Notes: a model not told the origin generated them from the sequence alone. 55,056 nt of DNA from Pseudonocardiales bacterium (GCA_019243635.1 JAFAUB010000007.1:1-55056); one strand, 5' to 3'. Counted from the stretch's first letter, positions 7,648-17,358 are shown. Made by a program: numbers and translations.

Positions 7648-9135
7648 ATGCGAAAGCGAAACCTACTCCTGGTCGCCGGCGCCAGCCTGGCCGCCCTGGT
7701 CCTCACCGTTGGCACAGCCATGGCCGACCCGCCATCGCCGCCGTCGTTCGGAGGGCTATTCCCTCTCACGGTGCAGTGGTCTCCCAGCGGGTTGCCCCAG
7801 CCGGCGTGGGTAACGAACGGGCCGTGGACACTCGGCCAAGGACCGGCGACCCTCGATCACCAGAACAAGGGACTGTGCGACACCTTCCCCGGCGGGACAC
7901 TCCAGAACAATCCCGGCACGAACCTCATGCAGCCCTACTACTTCCCACAAATCAGGCGGGGCCCGGGTGGTAGGCTGGATGGCTATTTCGACTATCGGAT
8001 CAAGGACACCGACGAGGCGGTCGCGCACGGCACCTCCACCGACGGGGGGCTGACCTGGTCCGTCGATGGGGTGAAGCTGCGCCTCAACGGTACCTGCCCG
8101 GCCAACGATTCCTCCACGAACGCCGCCGGCAACGGCGATAACGGCCAAGGCCACCCGTTCATCATGACAGTCCCGACCCTGCCGACACCGAAGACGTTTC
8201 TCTACACGATCGACCGTGTCTCGTCGGTGGGCGACATCGGAGGGCTGACAATCCACGACATCACCGGCGGGTTCTCTGGGCTGAACAACATCGAGCCGGT
8301 GACGACGGCCACACCTGTTCCTGCCGGGATAACGCAGACCTCGGGGCTGCAGAACCCCGATGGCATTCTCGGCGTGGTCCCTGGCACGGGCACCAACCCT
8401 CTCACCAACCCCACGGAGATCCTTTACCTGAAGAAGGTCAAGGGGTCCAAGTCCTCGCCTGCGGCGGGTCTCGACCCGACCAAGCTCTGCACCAACTCGC
8501 AGTCCCAGCCCTACACCAGTAAAAATGCGAACTATGACCGCACCGAGCTCCGCATCGCCACGACCGCTGACGGGAATACCTTCACCGACGGCGGTGCCGT
8601 CAGTGGACTGAACAACCCGAACGACAACGCCGGCATCGGCGGGTTCCGTTACGTCGGACCGAACGGCACCATCCTGAGGCAGCTCGACGGCTCCTACGGC
8701 CTGTTCTTCTCCGGAGGAAACTGCCAGGACGGTGACAGCGACGCATACCACTTCATCGGCTACGCGCACTCGCGCGACGCCGTGCACTGGACGGTCGACA
8801 ACGGAGCGTCCAACCCGCTCGTACAGGTCGACTACACCTACCCCACGACCGGTCCGCAGAAGTACTACTCGGGCCGGGTGTACGGCCCGCAGGTCCTGGT
8901 GAACGGCCTCGGCTCGGCCACCATGATCTTCTCGGGCTACCGTACCGGCAAGCCACTGCCCGACGTCGGCACCGGCCTGGGCGTACCCACCGCATACACA
9001 CCGGTCGCGACCGAGGCGGCGAACTACCGAACGATCATGGTGCAGCAGTTGCATTTCTGCATCGGCATTACAGGTCCCATCCCGCTCCTAACGGACCCCA
9101 CGGGACTCATCTGCCCGCTGCCGCCCGCGCACTGA
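7648..9135 (+). CDS. Secreted beta-propeller-like protein of unknown function
   Basis: A 495-aa protein with a classical signal peptide: MRKR, a hydrophobic core at residues 6-23 and cleavage after TAMA near residue 26. The mature part is rich in Gly, Asn, Thr and Asp. It carries BNR/Asp-box-like turns (STDGGLTWSVDG; SRDAVHWTVDN) and repeated blade-like segments, as in sialidase or GH43/GH117-type propellers. Catalytic residues cannot be assigned by eye. The ribosome binding site is AAAGGA, 7 nt upstream of the ATG. It stands alone between two gene-poor stretches and ends in a strong hairpin terminator. Its codons look more A-rich than its neighbours', partly from the Asn/Lys/Thr content, which fits an acquired gene. 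Confidence 0.8.
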   Translation: MRKRNLLLVAGASLAALVLTVGTAMADPPSPPSFGGLFPLTVQWSPSGLPQPAWVTNGPWTLGQGPATLDHQNKGLCDTFPGGTLQNNPGTNLMQPYYFPQIRRGPGGRLDGYFDYRIKDTDEAVAHGTSTDGGLTWSVDGVKLRLNGTCPANDSSTNAAGNGDNGQGHPFIMTVPTLPTPKTFLYTIDRVSSVGDIGGLTIHDITGGFSGLNNIEPVTTATPVPAGITQTSGLQNPDGILGVVPGTGTNPLTNPTEILYLKKVKGSKSSPAAGLDPTKLCTNSQSQPYTSKNANYDRTELRIATTADGNTFTDGGAVSGLNNPNDNAGIGGFRYVGPNGTILRQLDGSYGLFFSGGNCQDGDSDAYHFIGYAHSRDAVHWTVDNGASNPLVQVDYTYPTTGPQKYYSGRVYGPQVLVNGLGSATMIFSGYRTGKPLPDVGTGLGVPTAYTPVATEAANYRTIMVQQLHFCIGITGPIPLLTDPTGLICPLPPAH

Positions 9136-9148
9136 CCAGCCCCGCAGT

Positions 9149-9203
9149 CCCGAACTCGACGGCAGTGCTCCCAACTTCGGGCAGCCCTGCTGTTGAGTTC
9201 GGG
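9149..9203 (+). terminator. Terminator of the secreted beta-propeller gene
   Basis: A 17-bp stem with two G-U pairs (9149-9165 with 9187-9203) and a 21-nt loop starts 13 nt after the stop codon. Confidence 0.7.
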
Positions 9204-9331
9204 GTGCTGGCGCGATGGTGCCCCGCTGTTCCCGCGCGCTACCAGCTGTGGCATGACGCCACGGAGCACGTCGCGGAATGCCTCCGCTGGACGTCGGCGC
9301 GCATCTGAAGACCTGACCCTGTCCAGCCTGG

Positions 9332-9781
9332 TCAGGTGGTGAGTTGTTCGAAGTAGTGGTTGAGCGACGATGCCCGGTCGCTGCAGATGTTCTTGATCGA
9401 TTGTGTGGTCTTGTCGAGTCCTTGGGCCGGGAGCTGGGAGGCTGCCTCAGACGCTGAGGCAGCGACGAGGCTCTCCGACTTGGCCCAGAACTCCGAGACA
9501 TTTTTGGCGGTAGCAGCAAGGATCGCCGCCCTGGTCGACGAGGTGGCTCGCGCGCCGAACTCGGAACACTCATGGCGGAAGGTGTCGATCGCTGTTGCGG
9601 CGGCGGCAGCTGAAGCCTGCCGGCACCTGGCCATGATCGCCTGTACTTCCGGGAGGCTCTTGCCTTGCGATGCGCCGGCCACCGCGTTGGCCATGCAGGT
9701 CTGCTCGGAGCCGTTGATCTCCACGAGTTTCGCTCGGAGTCGCTCGACGAGATCAGCCAGTTCGGGTGGGAGGGACAACAT
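9332..9781 (-). CDS. Helical hypothetical protein (149 aa)
   Basis: Starts at the ATG at 9781 with a GAAGGAG site 7 nt upstream. The product is Ala/Ser-rich and predicted almost wholly helical from its composition (LADLVERLRAKLVEI, AAILAATAKNVSEFWAKSES). It has three spaced Cys residues and no signal peptide or membrane segment. No family is recognised. It is divergent from the DUF4235 gene, with ~256 bp between them that must hold both promoters. It may act as a small helical-bundle partner protein, but nothing in the sequence says of what. Confidence 0.7.
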   Translation of the reverse strand: MLSLPPELADLVERLRAKLVEINGSEQTCMANAVAGASQGKSLPEVQAIMARCRQASAAAAATAIDTFRHECSEFGARATSSTRAAILAATAKNVSEFWAKSESLVAASASEAASQLPAQGLDKTTQSIKNICSDRASSLNHYFEQLTT

Positions 9782-10037
9782 CGAACGGCTCCTTCGGTTG
9801 TGACATCACAGGAACCATGCTGGCACAGCCTGGAATAGGCTTCCTGGCGTCCGACGGCCCGGTGACGGCCCATGCGTCGATCTTACCCGGCTGTCGAGCA
9901 GCCACTGGAAGCGCCGCAGTCCACCCGGCCGACGACGACGCGACGATCCCGCTCCCCGGGGGTGAGTCCGGGTGTAAAAGGCTGGTCGCCGGGTATGTCT
10001 GGCTTGAAGCCGGCGGCACGCTAAGGAGGTAGAGTCG

Positions 10038-10532
10038 ATGACTCGGGGCGACATGGAGCTGCGGGACCAGGTGATTGAACGCGGCAAGGAGGTGAAGGTT
10101 CGGGTCGCTGAGCGTGGTGGTGAGCTGCGCGACCGGGCCCTCGGGGTCGCTGAGCGGGCTCGTCAGGCGGTCAGTCAGGCGCCGAGGGACCGGTGGGCCA
10201 CCAGGCCGATCGACTCCGGAGTCGCGTTGATCCGTGACCGGGTGAACGGCGCCCAGCTCGGGAGTGCGCGCAGTGGAGTGGTGTACGAGCTGGTGAGCCT
10301 GGTCAGCGGTGTCCTGGGGGGCGCGCTGGCCGGCGCGATATTCAACCGCATCTGGCGCGCTGTCTCCGACGAGGACGAAGCACCCGACCCGACCGCGCTG
10401 GATCGCAACATCCGTGAGGTGTTGGTAGCCGGCGCGGTGCAGGGTGCGGTGTTCGGACTCGTCAAAGCGGCTTTGGGCCGGATCACCGCAAGGGGCTACC
10501 GGCAAGTCACCGGAAACGCCCCGAAGCACTAG
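10038..10532 (+). CDS. DUF4235-family membrane-associated protein
   Basis: A 164-aa protein preceded by an excellent ribosome binding site (AAGGAGGT, 7 nt from the ATG). The N-terminal half is charged and helical. The middle holds a Gly-rich hydrophobic segment typical of DUF4235 (VSGVLGGALAGAIFNRIWR, near residues 92-110), followed by DEDEAPDPTALDRN and a second hydrophobic helix (VLVAGAVQGAVFGLVKAAL). The family is common in actinobacteria and of unknown function. A strong bidirectional hairpin separates it from glnA1. Confidence 0.82.
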   Translation: MTRGDMELRDQVIERGKEVKVRVAERGGELRDRALGVAERARQAVSQAPRDRWATRPIDSGVALIRDRVNGAQLGSARSGVVYELVSLVSGVLGGALAGAIFNRIWRAVSDEDEAPDPTALDRNIREVLVAGAVQGAVFGLVKAALGRITARGYRQVTGNAPKH

Positions 10533-10586
10533 TCGTCGAGCGCACCCGCCGGGCTGTCGACAGCGTGTTTCGTCCGAGGGCCTGAT

Positions 10587-10626
10587 CATGGTTCCCCGAC
10601 CCGAGGTCGCGGGTCGGGGAACCATG
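10587..10626. terminator. Bidirectional terminator between DUF4235 gene and glnA1
   Basis: A perfect 17-bp inverted repeat (10587-10603 with 10610-10626) with a 6-nt loop sits between the two convergent stop codons. It serves both strands and has no U-tract. Confidence 0.85.
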
Positions 10627-10630
10627 GCGG

Positions 10631-12055
10631 TCAGCAGTCGTAGTAGAGGGAGAACTCGAAGGGGTGCGGGCGCAGCCGGAGCGGGTCGATCTCGTTCTCG
10701 CGCTTGAGCGCGATCCAGGTCTCGATCAGGTCGGGAGTGAAGACGCCACCTTCGAGCAGATAGTCGTGGTCGGCCTCGAGGCGGTCGATCACCGCGTTCA
10801 GGCTCGACGGCACCTGCGCGACGTCCTTGGCCTCCTCGGGCGGCAGCTCGTAGAGATCCTTGTCGATCGGTGCGGCGGGCTCATAGGCGTTCTTGATCCC
10901 GTCCAGCCCCGCCATCATCATCGCGGAGAAGGCCAGGTAGGGGTTACCTGAGGCGTCCGGGCACCGGAACTCGATGCGCTTGGCTTTCGGGTTGTTACCG
11001 GTGATCGGGATCCGGATGCAGGCCGAGCGGTTGCGCTGCGAGTACACCAGGTTCACCGGTGCTTCGTACCCGGGCACCAGGCGGTGGTAGGAGTTCACGG
11101 TCGGGTTGGTGAACGCCAGTAGCGACGGCGCATGGTGCAGCAGGCCGCCGATGTAGTGCCGGCCGATGTCGGAGAGCCCGGCGTAGCCGGATTCGTCGTG
11201 GAACAGCGGCACCCCGTCCGTCCACAGCGACTGGTGGGTGTGCATGCCAGAGCCGTTGTCGCCGAACAGCGGTTTGGGCATGAAGGTGACGGTCTTCCCG
11301 GCCGCCCACGCGGTGTTCTTGATGATGTACTTGTAGAGCTGCAGGTCATCGGCGGCGTGTAGCAGGGTGTTGTACTTATAGTTGATCTCCGCCTGGCCTG
11401 CGGTACCCACCTCGTGGTGCGCCTTCTCCACCGAGAAGCCGCATCCGATGAGGTGTGTGACCATCGCGTTGCGCAGGTCGGCGAAATGGTCGGTGGGCGG
11501 CACCGGGAAGTAGCCGCTCTTGTAGTTGACCTTGTAGCCCTGGTTGCGGCCGTCCTCTTCGGCGCCGGTGTTCCACCAGCCGGCCTCCGAGTCGATCTCG
11601 TGGAACGTGCTGTTGGGCGTAGTGTCGAAGCGCACCGAGTCGAAGCAGTAGAACTCGGCTTCAGGACCGAAGTACGCGGTGTCGGCGATGCCGGTGGAGG
11701 CCAGGAACTCCTCGGCCTTGCGGGCCACGTTGCGCGGGTCGCGGCTGTAGGCCTCCCGAGTGAACGGGTCGTGCACGAAGAAGTTGATGTTCAGCGTCCG
11801 CTGGGCCCGGAACGGATCGATGCGCGCCGTCGCGGGGTCGGGCAACAGCAGCATGTCCGACTCGTGGATCGACTGGAACCCGCGCACCGACGAGCCGTCG
11901 AAGGCCAAACCCTCCTCGATGACGTCCGCGTCGAAGTACGCGGCGGGGACGGTGAAGTGCTGCATGACGCCCGGCAGGTCGCAGAAGCGGACGTCGATGA
12001 ACTCGACGCCCTCGTCGGCGATGAAGCGCAGGACCTCATCGGAGTTGGAGAACAC
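10631..12055 (-). CDS. glnA: Glutamine synthetase type I-beta (ammonium assimilation)
   Basis: A 474-aa dodecameric GSI-beta. Landmarks are the N-terminal domain ([20 protein letters not shown]), the active-site blocks ([39 protein letters not shown]) and the GSI-beta insertion. The adenylylation loop [10 protein letters not shown] is present with Tyr402, the expected GlnE target. It makes glutamine from glutamate, ammonia and ATP. The GTG start has AAGGAG ~8 nt upstream. It is transcribed away from the RDD gene. A GTAAC half-site reminiscent of a GlnR box lies on its coding strand at 12182-12186, but the second half is poor. Confidence 0.97.
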   Translation of the reverse strand: MFSNSDEVLRFIADEGVEFIDVRFCDLPGVMQHFTVPAAYFDADVIEEGLAFDGSSVRGFQSIHESDMLLLPDPATARIDPFRAQRTLNINFFVHDPFTREAYSRDPRNVARKAEEFLASTGIADTAYFGPEAEFYCFDSVRFDTTPNSTFHEIDSEAGWWNTGAEEDGRNQGYKVNYKSGYFPVPPTDHFADLRNAMVTHLIGCGFSVEKAHHEVGTAGQAEINYKYNTLLHAADDLQLYKYIIKNTAWAAGKTVTFMPKPLFGDNGSGMHTHQSLWTDGVPLFHDESGYAGLSDIGRHYIGGLLHHAPSLLAFTNPTVNSYHRLVPGYEAPVNLVYSQRNRSACIRIPITGNNPKAKRIEFRCPDASGNPYLAFSAMMMAGLDGIKNAYEPAAPIDKDLYELPPEEAKDVAQVPSSLNAVIDRLEADHDYLLEGGVFTPDLIETWIALKRENEIDPLRLRPHPFEFSLYYDC

Positions 12056-12236
12056 CGGCGTTCACTCCTTCGCGTGCTGTGCTGTGAACCGAAGTGACCG
12101 GTCAGGTCGCTGCGGCGAACCTAAGTGGGGCGAACCTAGGCGGACGGTGTTGCCCGGCTATCACCCGGATGTGTGGCCAAGGTTACGAGGACGGTGGGGG
12201 GCGAGGCTAGCCTGTCGAGGGTAATAGCCTAGGCGA

Positions 12237-12704
12237 GTGAGCAGGTGGACCCAGACCTGGCTATCCGCCCCTTCCGAGCACCCCGCTGAGGATTCCGCGG
12301 GGGCGCGGGACACCGGCGCGCGGGACTACTTCGGCCAGCGGCTCGGACTGCCCGAGCATGGGCCAGGCTCCGCCGCAGGCTTCGGCCCCCGCATCCTGGC
12401 CATTGTGATCGACTGGCTGCCCTGCTCGGTGGCGGCCCAGCTGTTCACCAAGAACCCCGCGTTCTCGGCTCTGGCGCTGTTCGCGGCGATCACCGCACTC
12501 TCCATCGGGATCGCGGGTCGCACTGTGGGGCATGCCGTGGCGGGGCTACGGGTGGCGCTGCTGGACGGGCGGCGGGCCGGCTTCAGCGCCGCGGTGATCC
12601 GCACGGTGCTGCTGTGCCTGCTGATCCCGCCGGTGGTGTACAACATCGACGGCCGCGGCCTGCACGACCGCGCCGCCGGGACCATCGTGCTGCGGACCCG
12701 CTGA
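12237..12704 (+). CDS. RDD-family membrane protein
   Basis: A 155-aa protein. After a ~45-residue polar N-terminus come three hydrophobic segments with the RDD signature positions: PRILAIVIDWLPCSVAAQL, GRTVGHAVAGLRVALLDG, and a C-terminal GLHDRAAGTIVL. The function of RDD proteins is unsettled (ion transport has been proposed for some). It starts at GTG 12237 and is divergent from glnA1. The same order, an RDD gene between a DUF4191 gene and glnA1, is known in mycobacteria. Confidence 0.88.
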   Translation: MSRWTQTWLSAPSEHPAEDSAGARDTGARDYFGQRLGLPEHGPGSAAGFGPRILAIVIDWLPCSVAAQLFTKNPAFSALALFAAITALSIGIAGRTVGHAVAGLRVALLDGRRAGFSAAVIRTVLLCLLIPPVVYNIDGRGLHDRAAGTIVLRTR

Positions 12705-12748
12705 CTCCGGTCTCAGTGCCGGCGCGCAGCGTCTCACGCCGGCGTGTC

Positions 12749-13504
12749 TCAGCGGCGGCGCACAGCGCGCTGCACGTTGCGCATCCTGGTGCCCGGCGGC
12801 AGCGGGCCCTTGGGCATCGCCGCGCTGCGGGCGGTGAGGATGGTCAGCTTGCTCTCCAGCCCCTCGATCTGCGCTTTGTCGATGTTGCGCGGCAGCTTGG
12901 CCAGGTGCCGGGGCAGGGTGGCCAACGGGACCTGGCCCTCGCCGTTGCCCACCGTGACGTCATAGATCGGAACGTCCCCGACCAGCCGGGATACCCGCTT
13001 CTTCTCCTGGGCCAGCAGCGGCTTGAGCCGATGCGGGGAGCCCTCGGCGACCAGCACGACCCCGGGCCGCCCGATGACCCGATGCACGGCGTCCAGCTGC
13101 GTGGTGCCCGCCACCGCAGGCGTCACCTTCCAGCCACCGCGCAGGTTCTCCAGTGCCCAGGCCGCAGCGCCCGGCTGACCCTCGGCCTTGGCGAAGACGG
13201 TGCGTTGAACCCGCCGCCCGAAGATCAGTATCGCGCCGAGCCCGCCGAGCGTGATCCCCAGCGGCAGGGTTACCCACTGCTGGTGGAACAGCAAGCCCAC
13301 CCCGAACCCCACCCCGGTGAGGACCACGAACACGCCGATCATCAACGGCAGCAGGACCCTGTCCTCGCGGCGCTGGATGGTGAAGGCTTCGAGAACCTGC
13401 GCCCGACGCTGCTTGGACGCGGCGCGACGGTCCTGCTTGGCGGCCTTCGCCGCCTCCTTGTCCTTGGTCCCAGAGGCGAGCTTGGGGAGCGGTTTGGCGG
13501 GCAT
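12749..13504 (-). CDS. DUF4191 integral membrane protein
   Basis: A 251-aa protein with a Lys/Arg-rich N-terminus (residues 1-48) and two adjacent transmembrane helices (LLPLMIGVFVVLTGVGFGVG and LPLGITLGGLGAILIFG). A cytosolic domain follows, with the DUF4191 pattern WALENLRGGWKVTPAVAGT and GDVPIYDVTVG. Function unknown. It lies 44 nt downstream of lipA and is probably the last gene of the lipoate operon, as in mycobacteria. Confidence 0.9.
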   Translation of the reverse strand: MPAKPLPKLASGTKDKEAAKAAKQDRRAASKQRRAQVLEAFTIQRREDRVLLPLMIGVFVVLTGVGFGVGLLFHQQWVTLPLGITLGGLGAILIFGRRVQRTVFAKAEGQPGAAAWALENLRGGWKVTPAVAGTTQLDAVHRVIGRPGVVLVAEGSPHRLKPLLAQEKKRVSRLVGDVPIYDVTVGNGEGQVPLATLPRHLAKLPRNIDKAQIEGLESKLTILTARSAAMPKGPLPPGTRMRNVQRAVRRR

Positions 13505-13548
13505 GACTCATAGGATACGTGCGGATCACCGACTGGCGACCGCCTTGG

Positions 13549-14493
13549 TCAGCGGTGTGCGATGGCCTGGGCGTAGAGCCGGCCGGCCCGGTAGGATGAC
13601 CGGACCAGTGGCCCGGCCATCACCCCGGCGAAACCCATCAGCTCGGCGGCGTGGGCATGCTCGAGGAACTCCTCCGGTGGGACCCAACGTCGCACTGGGT
13701 GGTGCCGCGCCGAGGGCCGGAGGTACTGGGTGAGGGTGAGCAGCTCGCATCCCGCCGCATGCAGGTCGGCCATCGCGGCGGTGACCTCCTCCGGCTGCTC
13801 ACCCAGGCCCAGGATCAAGTTGGACTTGGTGACCAGCCCCGCGTCGTGGGCCGCCCGCAGCACGTCCAGCGACCGGTCATACCGGAACGCCGGCCGGATC
13901 CGCTTGAAGATCCGTGGCACTGTCTCCAGGTTGTGCGCCAGCACCTCGGGTGCGGCGTCGAACACCGTGCTGAGCTGGTCGGGGCGGCCGGCGAAGTCGG
14001 GGATGAGCAGCTCCACTCCGGTGCCGGGGTTGAGCGCGTGGATCTGCCGGACGGTCTCAGCGTAGAGCCAGGCACCGCCGTCGGGCAGGTCGTCACGGGC
14101 CACCCCGGTGACTGTCGAGTAGCGCAGTCCCATCGCGGCCACCGATTCGGCGACCCGGAGTGGCTCGTCGCGGTCCAGCGCGGCGGGGCGGCCGGTGTCG
14201 ATCTGGCAGAAGTCGCAGCGCCGGGTGCACTGGTCGCCGCCGATGAGGAAGGTGGCCTCGCGGTCCTCCCAGCACTCGTAGATATTGGGGCAGCCGGCCT
14301 CCTCGCAGACCGTGTGCAGTCCCTCCCGCCGCACCAGGCCCTTGAGCTCACGAAACGACGGCCCCATCGTCGCCCGGACCCGGATCCACGGCGGTTTGCG
14401 CTCGATGGGGGTCCGGCTGTTACGGACTTCCAGGCGCAGCAGGGTGCGGCCGGGCGCATCAGGTCCTGAGGGTGCCACGCTCACGGGCGTCAC
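13549..14493 (-). CDS. lipA: Lipoyl synthase (radical SAM)
   Basis: A 314-aa radical-SAM enzyme that inserts two sulfurs into protein-bound octanoyl groups. Both Fe-S clusters are visible: the auxiliary cluster Cys63, Cys68 and Cys74 ([12 protein letters not shown]) and the SAM cluster Cys89, Cys93 and Cys96 (CTRRCDFC). The C-terminal RSSY supplies the serine ligand of the auxiliary cluster. The GTG start lies 1 nt after the stop of the upstream SDR gene, so translation is probably coupled. Its client proteins, SucB and others, are encoded 5 kb away. Confidence 0.98.
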   Translation of the reverse strand: MTPVSVAPSGPDAPGRTLLRLEVRNSRTPIERKPPWIRVRATMGPSFRELKGLVRREGLHTVCEEAGCPNIYECWEDREATFLIGGDQCTRRCDFCQIDTGRPAALDRDEPLRVAESVAAMGLRYSTVTGVARDDLPDGGAWLYAETVRQIHALNPGTGVELLIPDFAGRPDQLSTVFDAAPEVLAHNLETVPRIFKRIRPAFRYDRSLDVLRAAHDAGLVTKSNLILGLGEQPEEVTAAMADLHAAGCELLTLTQYLRPSARHHPVRRWVPPEEFLEHAHAAELMGFAGVMAGPLVRSSYRAGRLYAQAIAHR

Positions 14494-14494
14494 T

Positions 14495-15424
14495 CTACGC
14501 GGGATCCGGCGTCACGCCGGTCAGCTCCGCGGTGCGTTCCCAGAGCAGCTGGGCGGTGTGCTCGTCGCGGGCGGCGGGGCTCGCCGTCGCCCGGCCGGGG
14601 GTGCCGCGGGTCTCCCCGAGACTGGTCGGACCGAAGTACTCCCCGCTGCGCACATCGGCTGCGGTGGCGGCGTACAGCTGCGGTAACGCGCCCATGGCGG
14701 CACGCTGGGCGACCAGCTTGGTGCCCCACCGCACGACGTGGGCGAACCGCCCGGCCGCGTACATCCGGGCGGTGTTGACGGTCAGTTCGGTGTCGGCGAG
14801 ACCGGGGTGGGCCGCGACCGCCAGCAGGTTGCGGCCGGCGGCGCGGGCGCGGCGGTCCAGCTCGAAGGTGAACAGCAGGTTGGCCAGTTTCGAGGCGCTG
14901 TAGGCGGTGGCCGGGTTGTACCGGCGCCGATCGAAGTTCAGGTCCTCGACGTCCAGCCCACCGCCGCGGTGCGCGAGGCTGGACACCGTGATGACCCGCG
15001 CTCCAGGGGTCAGGGCGGGGGCGAGCAGCCAGGTCAGCGCGGCATGCCCGAGGTGGTTGGTGGCGATCTGCAGCTCGAAGCCGTCCACGGTGAGCCGTGC
15101 TGGGGTGGCCATCACCCCAGCGTTGTTGACCAGTACATCGAGCCGGTCCCCGGTGAGCTCGCGGACCCTGTCGGCGGCCTTGCGCACCGAGGCGAGGTCG
15201 GCCAGGTCGAGCAGGACCAGGGTGGCGCCCACGCCGTCGCTGTCGTCCAACAACCGCTCCCAGGCCTGCCGCCCGCGTTTCGGGTCCCGGCAGGTCATCA
15301 GCACTGTCGCGCCCCTGCGGGCGAGCACAGCGGCGGTCCGTAGCCCTAGGCCCGAGGTGGCTCCGGTCACCAGCACCGTGCGGCCGGTCTGGTCGGGGAT
15401 GTCGGCTGCGCTCCAGCGGCTCAC
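14495..15424 (-). CDS. Short-chain dehydrogenase/reductase inside the lip operon
   Basis: A 309-aa SDR of the retinol-dehydrogenase/protochlorophyllide-reductase-like branch. It has the NAD(P) motif TGATSGLGL near residue 20, the NNAG motif (LVNNAGVM), the catalytic Ser (TVSSLA) and YSASK. CRDPKRG after the second strand suggests NADPH. Its GTG start overlaps the lipB stop by 4 nt and its stop is 1 nt from the lipA start, so the three genes should be co-translated. Its substrate is unknown. Mycobacterial lipB and lipA are directly adjacent, so this gene is an insertion relative to them. Confidence 0.92.
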   Translation of the reverse strand: MSRWSAADIPDQTGRTVLVTGATSGLGLRTAAVLARRGATVLMTCRDPKRGRQAWERLLDDSDGVGATLVLLDLADLASVRKAADRVRELTGDRLDVLVNNAGVMATPARLTVDGFELQIATNHLGHAALTWLLAPALTPGARVITVSSLAHRGGGLDVEDLNFDRRRYNPATAYSASKLANLLFTFELDRRARAAGRNLLAVAAHPGLADTELTVNTARMYAAGRFAHVVRWGTKLVAQRAAMGALPQLYAATAADVRSGEYFGPTSLGETRGTPGRATASPAARDEHTAQLLWERTAELTGVTPDPA

Positions 15425-16140
15425 CTCGCTCCCCTCAGCCCCGGCGATGGTCGGCCGCGGTGCGGCACCAGGGCGCCGTCCAGGGCGTCGAGGACGGCGC
15501 GCCGCACCGAGGGTCGTACGTGCGCCACGGAGACCGGTCGGCCCAGCTCGGCGGTGAGTGACGTCACCCCGGCGTCGGTGATGCCGCAGGGCACGATCCG
15601 GTCGAACGCGGCGAGGTCCGGTTGGCAGTTCAACGCGAACCCGTGCATGGTCACCCCGCGGCTGACCCGGACCCCGATCGCGGCGATCTTCCGTTCCGGA
15701 CGGCCAGTGGCGGAGTCAGCCGCCAGCCACACGCCCGAGCGTCCCGAGATCCGCCCGGTGTCCAGGCCCAGCTCGGTGCACACGGTGATCAGGGCCTGCT
15801 CCAGACGTCGCACGTAGTCGATCACGTCGACAGGTTCGGCCAGCGCGACCACCGGGTAGCCGACGAGCTGGCCCGGCCCGTGCCAGGTGATCTTTCCGCC
15901 GCGGTCGACGTCGATCACCGGCGTGCTGTCGTCCGGCCGCTCGGCCGGCGTGGTCCGCCGACCGGCGGTGTACACCGAGGGGTGCTCGAGCAGCAGCAGC
16001 ACGTCAGGCCCAGTGCCCTCCGCGCGGGCGGTGGCCAGCTCACGTTGCAGCGCCCAGGCCCGCGTGTAGTCGATGGTGCCGAGGTAGCGGACCTCGACCG
16101 GCGCCGTGGTGGCCCGGCAGGAGTGGGTAGCGACGGTCAC
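15421..16140 (-). CDS. lipB: Octanoyl-[ACP]:protein N-octanoyltransferase
   Basis: A 239-aa LipB that transfers octanoyl groups from ACP to lipoyl domains. The family motifs are present: [31 protein letters not shown], Lys151 (RKIAAIGVR) and the acyl-thioester Cys185 (RIVPCGI). It starts 36 nt after the TIGR01777 gene ends and overlaps the next gene by 4 nt. The ORF is of standard length. Confidence 0.97.
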   Translation of the reverse strand: MTVATHSCRATTAPVEVRYLGTIDYTRAWALQRELATARAEGTGPDVLLLLEHPSVYTAGRRTTPAERPDDSTPVIDVDRGGKITWHGPGQLVGYPVVALAEPVDVIDYVRRLEQALITVCTELGLDTGRISGRSGVWLAADSATGRPERKIAAIGVRVSRGVTMHGFALNCQPDLAAFDRIVPCGITDAGVTSLTAELGRPVSVAHVRPSVRRAVLDALDGALVPHRGRPSPGLRGAR

Positions 16141-16176
16141 GGGCGCGAGATTACGCCGGGCGCCGGTATCCGTCAG

Positions 16177-17055
16177 CTACTCCAGGGCCGCGGCCAGCGT
16201 CGGGTGTCGGAAGGAGTAGCCGTGTTCGCGCAGCACCGCGGGCACCGCGCGCTGCCCGGCCAGCACCATCTCCTCGACCAGTTCCGCGCCGAGGACCAGG
16301 CGCAGCGCGAAGCCAGGCGCCACCAGCGGCGTCGGGCGGTGCATCGCCTCGCCGACCGCCCTGGTGAACTCGGCGTTGGTGACCGGGACTGGACCGCTGA
16401 GATTGACCGGGCCGGACAGCTCCTCGTGCTCGAGGGCGAAACGGATCGCGCCCACCTCGTCCTCCAGCGAGATCCACGGCATGTACTGCCCTCCGCTGCC
16501 CAGCCGAGCGCCCAGCCCGAGCGCGAACAGTGGCTTGAGCCGGCCCATCAACCCGCCGGACGGGGAGATCACCAGGCCGGTGCGCACCCGCACCACCCGC
16601 GCCCCGGCCCGCTGCGCGACCGCCGTGGCCGCTTCCCAGTCACGGCAGACCCGGGCGAGGAACCCTGAGCCCACCGGAGCGGTCTCGTCGACCTCGCGGT
16701 CACCGGTGTCGCCGTAGTAGCCCACCCCGGAGGCGTTGACCAGCGCCGGAACCCGGTGCTCGGCGACCGCTGCGGCGAGTACCTCGGTGGGCCCGATCCG
16801 GCTGTCCCTGATGGCCTGCTTGACCTCCCCGGACCAGCGCCGGTCGGCGATCGCCGCGCCGCACAGGTTCACCACGGCGTCGGTGCCCTCCAGAGTGCCG
16901 ACGTCCATGGTCGCCGCCGAGGGGTCCCAGGCCCGCTCGTCCGGGGCGCGCGGCCGCCTGCGCACCAGGCGGAGCACGTCATGGCCGGCCTGGCGCAGCA
17001 GCGGCACCAGCGCGGTACCGATGAGACCCGAGGACCCCGCGATCACGACGCGCAT
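16177..17055 (-). CDS. TIGR01777 family NAD(P)-binding epimerase-like protein
   Basis: A 292-aa extended-SDR protein. The Rossmann motif GSSGLIGTAL is at the N-terminus, with DAVVNLCGAAI, a YYGDTG block, and the C-terminal helical DUF1731-like region (APGFALRLVLGAELVEEMVL, AVPAVLREHGYSFRHP). I chose the ATG at 17055 because family members begin with MRVVIAGSSG; the frame is open further upstream over the argS gene without meaning. It heads the lip operon, as its counterpart does in mycobacteria. Function unknown. Confidence 0.93.
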   Translation of the reverse strand: MRVVIAGSSGLIGTALVPLLRQAGHDVLRLVRRRPRAPDERAWDPSAATMDVGTLEGTDAVVNLCGAAIADRRWSGEVKQAIRDSRIGPTEVLAAAVAEHRVPALVNASGVGYYGDTGDREVDETAPVGSGFLARVCRDWEAATAVAQRAGARVVRVRTGLVISPSGGLMGRLKPLFALGLGARLGSGGQYMPWISLEDEVGAIRFALEHEELSGPVNLSGPVPVTNAEFTRAVGEAMHRPTPLVAPGFALRLVLGAELVEEMVLAGQRAVPAVLREHGYSFRHPTLAAALE

Positions 17056-17358
17056 CAGGACATCTTCTCGCCCTGGGCGCCGACTCCACGACCCTGGGTT
17101 GCTCACCGAGTGGCCGGCCGCGCTCATGCCGCGTCGACCGTCCACCCGCTCGTCTGCCTCCTCGACCGGCGCATGCAGCCGCAGCGCGCGGTTGTGGAGC
17201 CGGACCCGGCCGCCGAGAGGGCCTGTTATCGTGTGTTTTGTCGCGACGGGCTGTGTCCGAGGCATCGGCTTCGGGTGCCTCACAGCAGGCGGAGTTGCCG
17301 CTGGTGGCTCGCGCGGGTACCGATCAGGAAAACTCGTGTCTGAGAGGTTGTCGCCACC
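17056..17358. other. Divergent intergenic region (TIGR01777 operon / argS)
   Basis: About 300 nt between divergent genes, presumably holding promoters for both. It is more T-rich around 17225-17245 than the surroundings. I see no clear -35/-10 pair, T-box or hairpin. Confidence 0.4.

Noticed and set aside
12182..12186. GlnR box in front of glnA1
   Set aside because: Only one GTAAC half-site is good; the second half does not match GAAAC, so it is noted but not called.
17200..17358. T-box leader for argS
   Set aside because: No T-box sequence or specifier stem seen.
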